6,414 bases of DNA from Leucobacter sp. (GCA_017990305.1 JAGNOB010000113.1:1-6414), one strand, 5' to 3'; counted from the stretch's first letter, positions 1 through 5,925 are shown. The notes: generated from the sequence alone by a model not told the origin. Numbers and translations: made by a program.

Positions 1-261
1 GGTCGGTACGGGGATCGCGCTTCCAGCGAGCGCCGAGATCACACGGTGTTCACGTGCCATGTCGTGCGCGCTCGACAGCACGTGTCCGAGCGGCGGTCGG
101 CGCAGAACCAGCGGGACTCGAGCCCCCTCGACCGAATAGGTGAGGTTTGAACGGCCGCCTGCGATGACCTCCGCCCGCAGCGGACCAGCAGCGAGCTCGG
201 GGTGTGCCTTGCTCAGCCATGCGGTGAGTGCGGCGACGTCTAGGCCTGGGGTCTCAGGCAT
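1..261 (-). CDS. APH-fold phosphotransferase, ACAD10/11 kinase-domain type (N-terminal part, cut by window edge)
   Basis: The 87 residues present begin MPETPGLDVAALTAWL. They include a glycine-rich nucleotide-loop segment, GGRSNLTYSV (about residues 35-44), then VPLVLRRPPLGHVLSSAHDM (49-68) and AREHRVISAL...IPVPT (69-87). This is the N-lobe pattern of the aminoglycoside-phosphotransferase-fold kinases found in ACAD10/ACAD11 and in bacterial stand-alone relatives. The family motif is VLRKxPPG...AHxxxRE...PVP, with a lysine/arginine strand followed by the AH...RE helix. The C-lobe with the catalytic HGD motif lies beyond the left edge, so activity cannot be judged. The start is either ATG (259-261) or the in-frame GTG two codons upstream (265-267). 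AGGAAG at 272-277 is 4 nt from the GTG and 10 nt from the ATG. Characterised relatives such as LvaA phosphorylate hydroxyacyl-CoA. A role next to acyl-CoA genes is inference; an unrelated small-molecule kinase is possible. Confidence 0.82.
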   Translation of the reverse strand, partial: MPETPGLDVAALTAWLSKAHPELAAGPLRAEVIAGGRSNLTYSVEGARVPLVLRRPPLGHVLSSAHDMAREHRVISALAGSAIPVPT

Positions 262-304
262 ATGCACCTGTCTTCCTACGGCTCCTCTTCGTGCCGCAAT
301 TCCG

Positions 305-326
305 AGCATACCGGATGGTCGGTATG
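305..326 (-). promoter_or_regulatory. TetR-type palindromic operator over the likely promoter of the kinase gene
   Basis: On the minus strand positions 326-307 read CATACCGACCATCCGGTATG, with perfect 7-bp outer arms (CATACCG/CGGTATG) around 6 bases. The left ten bases, CATACCGACC, match the half-site style of many actinobacterial TetR operators (ACCGACCGGTCGGT-like). The right half is degenerate at the centre. A -10-like TATGCT (minus strand, 310-305) overlaps the right arm, so a bound regulator would block initiation about 40 bases upstream of the kinase start. No convincing -35 is visible. The rest of 262-497 holds no gene I can support. The site differs from the dyad at 1165-1211, so a different regulator may use it. 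Confidence 0.5.
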
Positions 327-497
327 TACGCGAGAGGGCAGTACTGGATCGTGACCGACCGCGCCTCGGCCGTCGGCAGAACGCCGGAGAACGCGCAGCC
401 CACACCGCATAGCGAAACAGCGCACCGGGTAACCGCGTCAGCGGCGCACAGCCCTCCGCCCTACACTCCGGCCCGTGCAGCTGGCGGCGACGCCCAA

Positions 498-1133
498 CTA
501 GCCGTCGACGCGCAGCAGAAGACGGAACGCGGCGCTCGCCCGCTCGACGCTGGGCTCGTCACCTGAGATTAGATCCGCGTACGAGAACGACTCCGAAACA
601 CGCGAAAGCAGATAGGCAAGCCCAGCAGGATCAATCGCGCCACCGAGGGGTGCATCCCCGAGCTCGCGCCGCACCAGCCATTCGACAGTCGCAAGGAAGC
701 GTCGCTGAATAGGGCTTTCCTTTGTCGTGAGCAGCCGGAGGGCACGTGCGGGCTCCCTCCGCAGGAACGTCCGAAAGTAGGTTGCGTTGATGAGGCCATC
801 AACAAAGTTGGTGAGCATCGCTGCGAGCCGAGGAGCCCCCTCGAGGTGCGCTGTCGCCTGCTCCCCCTGCACGAATGTCGGAACTGCAAGCGACCACAAC
901 ACCTCGCTGAGGAGCGCGTCGCGGTTCCCCACCCAACGAAACAGCGACGTCCGGTCTACCCCGAGATCGGCCGCCAGCTCGCCCATGCTGATGCGGTTGC
1001 CTGCGATGAACGCCTCACGCGCCCCCTCGAACGCCCGCATAGCGTCGTCACGTGTGTCGAGCCGATCAGACAGCAGCGACGGGGCTGCCGCAAGGCCCAC
1101 CTGAGCGATTTGCGCGCCAACTGTGCTGTTCAT
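498..1133 (-). CDS. TetR-family transcriptional repressor, possibly QsdR type
   Basis: A 211-residue protein of normal TetR length. The DNA-binding helix-turn-helix is at about residues 48-70 (ISMGELAADLGVDRTSLFRW), followed by the typical VGNRDALLSEVLWSLA stretch that links to the ligand domain. The C-terminal half (about 105-205) contains FLRREPARALRLLTTKESPI, which resembles the C-terminal domain of QsdR-like regulators. That subfamily call is from memory and tentative. The gene is divergent from the acyl-CoA operon, with 110 bp between the two starts. This is the usual layout for a local repressor that senses an acyl-CoA or related ligand. The ATG at 1131-1133 has only a weak Shine-Dalgarno, and the N-terminal 28 residues are not typical of the fold. 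A start at Met32 would remove this tail but keep the whole helix-turn-helix, so the true start is uncertain. Confidence 0.9.
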   Translation of the reverse strand: MNSTVGAQIAQVGLAAAPSLLSDRLDTRDDAMRAFEGAREAFIAGNRISMGELAADLGVDRTSLFRWVGNRDALLSEVLWSLAVPTFVQGEQATAHLEGAPRLAAMLTNFVDGLINATYFRTFLRREPARALRLLTTKESPIQRRFLATVEWLVRRELGDAPLGGAIDPAGLAYLLSRVSESFSYADLISGDEPSVERASAAFRLLLRVDG

Positions 1134-1164
1134 CCGATTACTCTATCGGCCCCCTATCGAGTCG

Positions 1165-1211
1165 ATGCAACATTTTTGGAAATAGTGTGCACATTTCAAA
1201 ATATGATGCAT
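1165..1211. promoter_or_regulatory. Large imperfect dyad in the divergent TetR/acyl-CoA dehydrogenase control region
   Basis: The left arm TGCAACATTTTTGGAAAT (1166-1183) and the right arm ATTTCAAAATATGATGCA (1193-1210) are complementary at 15 of 18 positions, plus one more outer A/T pair. They flank a 9-base spacer that contains most of the palindrome TGTGCACA (1186-1193). The block is AT-rich against a GC-rich background and sits midway between the two divergent starts. It is most easily read as paired operator half-sites, or two adjacent operators, for the neighbouring TetR protein. A second small repeat, CCGAT (1134-1138)/ATCGG (1145-1149), lies directly before the repressor start, and CTATCG occurs twice 11 bp apart (1143-1148, 1154-1159). 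Regulator identity is inference. Confidence 0.6.
1202..1207 (+). promoter_or_regulatory. Candidate -10 element for the acyl-CoA operon
   Basis: TATGAT on the plus strand lies 36 bp before the first start codon and inside the right arm of the dyad, so repressor binding there would occlude it. The nearest -35-like hexamer, TTGGAA (1177-1182), is 19 bp away, which is longer than the usual 16-18, and no better one is seen. The assignment is tentative. Confidence 0.3.
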
Positions 1212-1243
1212 ACTGGTCACGATCGCCGAGGATCGGAGAGACA

Positions 1244-2455
1244 ATGACCACGCCCAATGACGCGCCACGCGGTACTGCCCCAGCTGCCAGCCTTCCAGCC
1301 GATTTTTTCGCATTCCAGCAGCTACTCACCGACACAGAACAGCGAGCCCTCGCCGAGCTGCGCGCGTTTTTCGATTCCGAAATACGCCCATACGCAGACG
1401 AATACTGGGAGCGGGCTGAGCCGCCCAAGCATCTCCTCACCCGCGCGGCAGACATGGGCATGTTCCGCCACGCATTCCCCGACTATGCACCCTTCAAAAA
1501 CAGCGCGGTATTCCGCGGCTGGGTTGCAATGGAACTCGCGAGCGCAGATCCCTCGACTGCAACACTCATTGGCGTGCATTCGGGGCTTGCGATGGGGGCA
1601 ATCTCGGTCGGTGGCTCCGATGCACAGCGCGCCGAGTGGATGCCGCGGCTCGTCACCGGCGAGCAGATCGGCGCCTTCGGTCTCACCGAGCCGAACCACG
1701 GGTCTGACACCGCCAAGGGCCTCGAGACAACCGCCGAACGACGGGGCGATGAGTGGGTACTCAACGGCGCAAAGCGCTGGATCGGCAACGCCGTGTTCGC
1801 AGACTTCGTCGTGATCTGGGCGAGAGATCTCGCCGATAACCAGGTCAAGGGCTTCATCGTCCGCACCCCGGCTGCTGGATTTACCGCAACCAAGATCGAA
1901 CGGAAGCAGTCAATGCGTGCCGTCGAAAACGCCGACATTGTGCTCGAGAACGTCGTCGTGCCCGAGCACGACCGTCTGCAGAACGTCTCGAGCTTCCGCG
2001 AGGTTGCAGAGGTGCTGCGGCAAGCGCGAGCCGGCGTGGGCTGGCAGGCAGTCGGTGTGTCAATCGCGGCCTACGATGCGGCACTCGCATACGCCAAGCA
2101 GCGCGAACAATTCGGCAAACCCATCGCTTCGTTCCAGCTTGTTCAGGTGAAACTCTCGGAGTGCCTCTCGAACATCACCGCTTCACTTGCCCTGTGCGTA
2201 CGGGCTTCCCAGCTCCAGGACGAAGGCAAGCAGAGCGACGAACACGCTGCAATGGTGAAGGCGTTCACCACTGCACGGATGCGAGAAACAGTCGCAATGT
2301 GCCGCGACATCTGCGGCGGCAACGGGATCCAGCTCGACTACGGGGTCGCCCGATACTTCGCCGACGCAGAGACGGTGTACACATTCGACGGCACGTATGA
2401 CATGAACTCGCTTGTGGTGGGCCGCGCCATCACCGGCATCGCAGCTTTCGCCTAA
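1244..2455 (+). CDS. Acyl-CoA dehydrogenase, glutaryl-CoA dehydrogenase-like clade, with Asp at the catalytic-base position
   Basis: This 403-residue flavoenzyme is expected to oxidise acyl-CoA to trans-2-enoyl-CoA and pass electrons to ETF in the cytoplasm. The N-terminal helical domain is about 25-140. The beta domain (about 141-245) carries the FAD/substrate signature GAFGLTEPNHGSD (143-155) and WIGNAVFADFVVIWAR (179-194). The C-terminal helical domain has REQFGKPIASFQLVQ (287-301) and CGGNGI (357-362). The end, VGRAITGIAAF, is very close to glutaryl-CoA dehydrogenases. Two differences stand out: the YEGTHD motif is YTFDGTYD, so the catalytic Glu is Asp382, and the Arg that binds the glutaryl carboxylate aligns with Ala106. 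Substrate is therefore probably not glutaryl-CoA. ATG 1244 was chosen because GGAGAG (1235-1240) precedes it and the longer reading frame runs into the control region. First gene of the operon, 29 bp before the thiolase. Confidence 0.93.
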   Translation: MTTPNDAPRGTAPAASLPADFFAFQQLLTDTEQRALAELRAFFDSEIRPYADEYWERAEPPKHLLTRAADMGMFRHAFPDYAPFKNSAVFRGWVAMELASADPSTATLIGVHSGLAMGAISVGGSDAQRAEWMPRLVTGEQIGAFGLTEPNHGSDTAKGLETTAERRGDEWVLNGAKRWIGNAVFADFVVIWARDLADNQVKGFIVRTPAAGFTATKIERKQSMRAVENADIVLENVVVPEHDRLQNVSSFREVAEVLRQARAGVGWQAVGVSIAAYDAALAYAKQREQFGKPIASFQLVQVKLSECLSNITASLALCVRASQLQDEGKQSDEHAAMVKAFTTARMRETVAMCRDICGGNGIQLDYGVARYFADAETVYTFDGTYDMNSLVVGRAITGIAAFA

Positions 2456-2484
2456 CCACACCCAACACTCACTGAGGAGACCCG

Positions 2485-3708
2485 ATGCCAGAGGCATACA
2501 TCGTTTCAACCGCACGCTCACCGATCGGCCGCGCAAGGAAGGGCTCGCTCGCATCGCTGCGTGGCGATGACCTCGCGGCCCGCATGGTGCAGGCGGCGCT
2601 CGACAAGGTACCAGGGCTCGACCCTGCCCGGGTCGAAGACCTCATTCTGGGCTGCGGTCAGCCCGCAGGCGAGCAAGGCTTCAATATCGCCCGCATCGTG
2701 TCGGTACTACTCGGCCTCGATGGCCTCCCTGGAACCACCGTCAACCGTTACTGCTCGTCCTCGTTGCAGAGCACCCGAATGGCGTTCCACGCGATCAAGG
2801 CAGGCGAGGGTGACGTGTTCATTTCCGCTGGCGTCGAGATGGTCAGCCGGTTCACTCAGGGCATGGCAGACGCGACTCCCGGCGTGGAGATCGAGAACCC
2901 GGTGTTCGCTGACGCCATGGCGCACACACTGTCACGCGAGGTTGCAGGCGCCCCGAAATGGACCGACCCGCGCGAGTCCGGAGCGTTCCCTGATCCGTAC
3001 ATTGCGATGGGCCAAACCGCCGAGAACGTCGCGCAGCTCCACGGCATCACCCGCGACGAGCAAGATGCCTTCGCGGCCCGCTCGCAGCAGCGTGCCGAAG
3101 CGGCAATCGCATCCGGCTTTTGGGAGCGTGACATCACCCCGGTGACCCTCGCAGACGGAACCGTCGTGAGTGCCGACGATGGCCCGCGCGCTGGCGTCAC
3201 GGTCGACTCGCTTGCTGGACTCGACCCGGTCTTCCGCCCCGACGGCACTGTCACCGCCGGCAACTGCTGCCCGCTCAATGATGGAGCCGCGGCGCTCGTC
3301 GTCGTCTCCGAGCGGGTCGTGAACGAACTCGGGCTCCAGCCGCTTGCGCGCATCGTGTCCACGGGCGTCAGCGGGCTCTCCCCCGAGATCATGGGACTCG
3401 GCCCGGTTGAGTCCTCGCGGCGTGCGCTCGCCAAGGCCGGTCTCACGATCGATGACATCGACCTTGTTGAGATCAACGAGGCTTTCGCCGCTCAGGTTAT
3501 TCCGTCTGCACGCGAACTCGGCATCGACGAAGAGCGCCTCAACGTTCACGGCGGCGCCATCGCTGTGGGCCACCCGTTCGGCATGACCGGCGCGCGCATC
3601 ACCTCAACGCTCATCAACGGGCTCCAAACCACCGGCGGTCGCTACGGTCTCGAGACGATGTGCGTTGGCGGCGGCCAAGGCATGGCGATGGTGCTCGAGC
3701 GGCTGTAA
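2485..3708 (+). CDS. Acetyl-CoA C-acyltransferase (thiolase II family, FadA type)
   Basis: A 407-residue thiolase that would cleave 3-ketoacyl-CoA with CoA to acetyl-CoA (or propionyl-CoA for branched substrates) and a shortened acyl-CoA. All catalytic elements are visible: nucleophile Cys90 in VNRYCSSSLQS, NEAF at 331-334 for the oxyanion hole, His363 in GGAIAVGHPFGMTGAR, and the acid/base Cys393 in CVGGGQG. The N-terminal half covers about 1-275 and the C-terminal half about 285-407. The loop domain at about 120-250 includes FPDPYIAMGQTAENVA. Length fits degradative actinobacterial thiolases of about 400 residues. The usual small-residue stretch before PLNDGAAA is GNCCPLNDG (Cys261-Cys262), a minor oddity. 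The Shine-Dalgarno GAGGAG (2474-2479) is 5 nt before the ATG, and the gene ends with tandem stops TAA-TAG. Its place in a catabolic operon favours degradation over acetoacetyl-CoA synthesis. Confidence 0.95.
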   Translation: MPEAYIVSTARSPIGRARKGSLASLRGDDLAARMVQAALDKVPGLDPARVEDLILGCGQPAGEQGFNIARIVSVLLGLDGLPGTTVNRYCSSSLQSTRMAFHAIKAGEGDVFISAGVEMVSRFTQGMADATPGVEIENPVFADAMAHTLSREVAGAPKWTDPRESGAFPDPYIAMGQTAENVAQLHGITRDEQDAFAARSQQRAEAAIASGFWERDITPVTLADGTVVSADDGPRAGVTVDSLAGLDPVFRPDGTVTAGNCCPLNDGAAALVVVSERVVNELGLQPLARIVSTGVSGLSPEIMGLGPVESSRRALAKAGLTIDDIDLVEINEAFAAQVIPSARELGIDEERLNVHGGAIAVGHPFGMTGARITSTLINGLQTTGGRYGLETMCVGGGQGMAMVLERL

Positions 3709-3756
3709 TAGCCCGACGATTCTCCAAATCAATCAACCCTGAGAGGACCAAACCAT

Positions 3757-4506
3757 ATGACTCGCATTGCAATTGTTACCGGAGCGGCCCGCGGCATTGG
3801 TGCCGCCACCGCCATCCGTCTGGCGAAGGACGGGCACGCAGTAGCGGTGCTCGACCTCGACGAGGCAGCCTGCGCTGAGACCGTGAGCGCTATCACCGAG
3901 GCAGGTGGCCGCGCGATCGCCGTCGGGGCAAACGTCGCTGACAGCGCGGCGGTCGACGCTGCGGTAGCACGCGTTGTCGATGAGCTCGGCGCTCCGACCA
4001 TCCTCGTCAACAACGCGGGCATCATCCGCGACAATATGCTCTTCAAGATGACCGAAGACGACTGGGACTCCGTGCTCGGTGTGCACCTGCGCGGAGCGTT
4101 CCTCATGAGCCGCGCGGTGCAGAAGCACCAGGTTGAGGCAAACTGGGGCCGCATCGTCAACCTGTCGAGCACCTCAGCGCTTGGCAACCGCGGACAGGCC
4201 AACTACTCGGCGGCAAAGGCCGGCATGCAGGGTCTCACCAAGACACTGGCGATCGAGCTCGGCCGCTACGGAGTTACGGCGAACGCGATCGCCCCCGGCT
4301 TCATCGTCTCTGACATGACGCGTGCGACTGCGGAGCGCATGGGTCTGTCGTTCGAGGACTTCGTGCAGCACATGGCGTCTGAGGTTCCCGTCGGCAGGGC
4401 AGGCACCCCAGATGACATCGCGAACTCAGCAGCGTTCTTCTGCTCCGAGGAGGCGAGCTTCGTCTCCGGTCAGGTGCTCTACGTTGCAGGAGGGCCGCGC
4501 GCATGA
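3757..4506 (+). CDS. SDR-family 3-hydroxyacyl-CoA dehydrogenase, MFE-2/FabG-like
   Basis: A 249-residue classical short-chain dehydrogenase. Rossmann motif TGAARGIG is at 8-15. Asp33 at the end of the second strand (AVLDLDE) predicts NAD rather than NADP. NNAG is at 86-89 within LVNNAG. Catalytic Ser137, Tyr150 and Lys154 lie in NLSSTSALGNRGQANYSAAK. The stretch DDWDSVLGVHLRGAFL (101-116) and GNRGQANYSAAK closely resemble the (3R)-hydroxyacyl-CoA dehydrogenase part of peroxisomal MFE-2. As there, His110 stands where many SDRs have the tetrad Asn. The likely job is oxidation of (R)-3-hydroxyacyl-CoA to 3-ketoacyl-CoA, feeding the thiolase. A FabG-type reductase is the alternative, but the NAD-type strand end and catabolic neighbours argue against it. 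GAGAGGA (3741-3747) precedes the ATG; the gap after the thiolase is 48 bp. The stop overlaps the next start. Confidence 0.92.
   Translation: MTRIAIVTGAARGIGAATAIRLAKDGHAVAVLDLDEAACAETVSAITEAGGRAIAVGANVADSAAVDAAVARVVDELGAPTILVNNAGIIRDNMLFKMTEDDWDSVLGVHLRGAFLMSRAVQKHQVEANWGRIVNLSSTSALGNRGQANYSAAKAGMQGLTKTLAIELGRYGVTANAIAPGFIVSDMTRATAERMGLSFEDFVQHMASEVPVGRAGTPDDIANSAAFFCSEEASFVSGQVLYVAGGPRA
4488..4493 (+). promoter_or_regulatory. Consensus ribosome binding site inside the SDR gene, coupled to the MaoC start
   Basis: AGGAGG lies within the last codons of the SDR gene, 9 nt before the MaoC ATG at 4503. The start and the SDR stop share ATGA (4503-4506), so translation of the two proteins is probably coupled. 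This fits two enzymes needed in equal amounts for consecutive steps. Confidence 0.7.
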
Positions 4507-4958
4507 CTATCTCAGTTGCCAACCCCACCGCACTACCCGAAGCGATCGGCCAGTCGGCCGTCGGTGAGTGGCTGCAGGTCGACCAGGAACGCATCCAGGC
4601 GTTCGCAGACGCGACGGGCGATCACCAGTGGATCCACCTCGACGCCGAGCGTGCCGCGGAGGGACCCTTCGGGGCGACGATCGCACACGGGTACTTGACG
4701 CTCTCACTCATCCCGTTCCTCACCGGTGGACTGCTTGCCGTTGACAACGCCGCAATGGTCGTGAATTACGGCCTCGACAGGGTCCGCTTCTTGCAGCCCG
4801 TGAAGGTCGGCTCGAAGGTGCGCGCACGTATCGAGGTCATGTCGGCTGAGGAGAGTCGCCAGGGCTGGCGCGTCGGCACCCGCACGACCATCGAGATCGA
4901 GGGCGCCGAGCACCCGGCACTTGTGGCGGACACAATCGCCCTGTTCGTCGCCGGCTAG
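4503..4958 (+). CDS. MaoC-family (R)-specific enoyl-CoA hydratase
   Basis: A 151-residue single hot-dog-domain protein, the usual length for stand-alone MaoC/hydratase-2 enzymes. The hydratase-2 motif is visible as FADATGDHQWIHLD (34-47): Asp40 and His45 are the catalytic pair, with QW where the common form has NP. The conserved GPFGATIAHGYLTLSL (54-69), including the AHG turn, and the later strand pair LDRVRFLQPVKVGSKV complete the fold. It would hydrate trans-2-enoyl-CoA to (R)-3-hydroxyacyl-CoA, between the dehydrogenase and the SDR. It is translationally coupled to the SDR gene and is the last gene of the operon, ending 9 bp before the terminator stem. It could act as dehydratase in the reverse direction, but the operon context favours hydration. 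It contains no second hot-dog half, so it presumably dimerises. Confidence 0.93.
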   Translation: MTISVANPTALPEAIGQSAVGEWLQVDQERIQAFADATGDHQWIHLDAERAAEGPFGATIAHGYLTLSLIPFLTGGLLAVDNAAMVVNYGLDRVRFLQPVKVGSKVRARIEVMSAEESRQGWRVGTRTTIEIEGAEHPALVADTIALFVAG

Positions 4959-4967
4959 CTCACAACA

Positions 4968-5007
4968 CAATGGGGCCACGCTCATCTGCATGAGCGTGGC
5001 CCCATTG
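4968..5007. terminator. Bidirectional intrinsic terminator between convergent operons
   Basis: CAATGGGGCCACGCTCAT (4968-4985) and its exact complement (4990-5007) form an 18-bp stem with a 4-base loop, CTGC. On the plus strand TTGTTGT follows the stem; on the minus strand TTGTGTTGTG follows. The T content is moderate on both sides rather than a pure T run. It sits 9 bp after the MaoC stop and 19 bp after the SseB-family stop on the other strand, so it can serve both transcripts. Confidence 0.92.
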
Positions 5008-5026
5008 TTGTCCCTGCGAATCGCGT

Positions 5027-5911
5027 CTAGGCGAGGCGCGGTACGAAACGCATCGAGTCGACACGGTCGGCGATGAGCTCGTCGCGGGCCCAACGTTCCT
5101 GGAGCCGTGTGAGCATCTCTGTGAGTTCTTCACGATCGAGACCCTCCGCAATGAGCAAGTGCACCTCGGTCTCTGGCGCGGTGAGGTCGCCCAGGGGATC
5201 TCCGGGCAGCAGCGCAAGCGCCTGGAGCGGTCCTTCACCAGCGGCAGCCGAGAGGAACGCTGCGCGCACATCGGCGTCAGCCCAGGCTGGAGGGCGAGTC
5301 TCACCCAACGCAACCGACTCCAGTTCCGGTCGGCGCACCCCGAATTGGGTCTCGGGAGATCCCGGATCCAGGATGATGAGATCCGTGCCCTCCTGCGCCG
5401 CGGCAACCGCGGCCTGTGGGCCCGGTACAGGGATCGGCCGGGACCCCGGATTCCACGCTTGCATTGCCGTGACCGATGAAAACACTGGCATCACGCGTCG
5501 GCCGTCAGGGCTCGCAACCGTGACGATCGAGAGCTCCTGCGATTTCTCGACGATCCTGCCGTCCGGCGTCTCTCCGAGCTCCCCGGCCTCCGCAAGCAGC
5601 GGAACGAGCACGCGGCACCGCGAGAGCTCGAGAAGCACGGCCTGCCGCAGCAACGAGAGCGTCTCAATGGTTTCGGGGTCAGCCCCCTCCGCGCGATAGC
5701 TCTCCCCCGCTGCGCGCAGCGCGGCGATCGTTTCGCGCAGTGAGGGAGGGGTCTCGCCGTCGTCATCTGCGAACGCGGTCTCGTGGTGGTCAAACGTTCG
5801 CCCAGCCCACGGGAAGCCAGCGGAGTCCGCGTCACCACCCGCGACCAGACTCTCCGGGACGCCTGTCGACCTCGGGGTATCCCCCGTCGACGGAAGCTTC
5901 TTGATCGCCAT
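5027..5911 (-). CDS. SseB-family protein of unknown function
   Basis: A 294-residue protein. Its N-terminal tail (1-55) contains the actinobacterial motif AGFPWAGRTF...ADDDGETPP. The SseB-type N-terminal domain is at about 84-200, with SRCRVLVPLLAEAG, MPVFSSVTAMQAW (141-153) and TDLIILDPGSPE (176-187). A C-terminal part (about 210-290) ends in VHLLIAEGLDREELTEMLTR. No signal peptide or membrane segment is seen. The name comes from an enterobacterial protein with an enhanced-serine-sensitivity phenotype; the molecular role in actinobacteria is not established. It lies 14 bp downstream of priA on the same strand, probably co-transcribed, which is a common pairing in Microbacteriaceae (recalled). 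The ATG at 5909-5911 lacks a strong Shine-Dalgarno, so translation may depend on read-through from priA. Confidence 0.88.
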   Translation of the reverse strand: MAIKKLPSTGDTPRSTGVPESLVAGGDADSAGFPWAGRTFDHHETAFADDDGETPPSLRETIAALRAAGESYRAEGADPETIETLSLLRQAVLLELSRCRVLVPLLAEAGELGETPDGRIVEKSQELSIVTVASPDGRRVMPVFSSVTAMQAWNPGSRPIPVPGPQAAVAAAQEGTDLIILDPGSPETQFGVRRPELESVALGETRPPAWADADVRAAFLSAAAGEGPLQALALLPGDPLGDLTAPETEVHLLIAEGLDREELTEMLTRLQERWARDELIADRVDSMRFVPRLA

Positions 5912-5925
5912 CTCGAGCGCTGTCG

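Noticed and set aside
410..497. Possible terminator behind the TetR gene
   Set aside because: Only short GC-rich stems (4-5 bp, such as CCGC/GCGG) without a T run; not distinguishable from background.
140..566. Two plus-strand open frames of 90 and 112 codons
   Set aside because: They overlap the kinase N-terminus and the 3' end of the TetR gene on the opposite strand, have low-complexity Arg/Ala/Pro-rich translations, no recognisable domain and no good ribosome binding site. Typical GC-rich shadow frames.
1223..1238. CGATC...GATCG small inverted repeat in the leader of the acyl-CoA operon
   Set aside because: Five-base arms occur often by chance in such DNA; it overlaps the ribosome binding site but gives no strong hairpin.
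1052..1243. N-terminal extension of the acyl-CoA dehydrogenase frame
   Set aside because: The extension would run through the TetR start and the operator region and matches no acyl-CoA dehydrogenase. The ATG at 1244 has a good Shine-Dalgarno.
1244..2455. Naming the dehydrogenase gcdH
   Set aside because: Despite the GCDH-like C-terminus, the carboxylate-binding Arg is Ala and the catalytic Glu is Asp, so the specific name is not supported.
2856..3573. Long minus-strand open frames (206 and 213 codons) opposite the thiolase gene
   Set aside because: The plus-strand thiolase is intact with all catalytic motifs; the antisense translations show no family pattern and arise from GC-rich codon bias.
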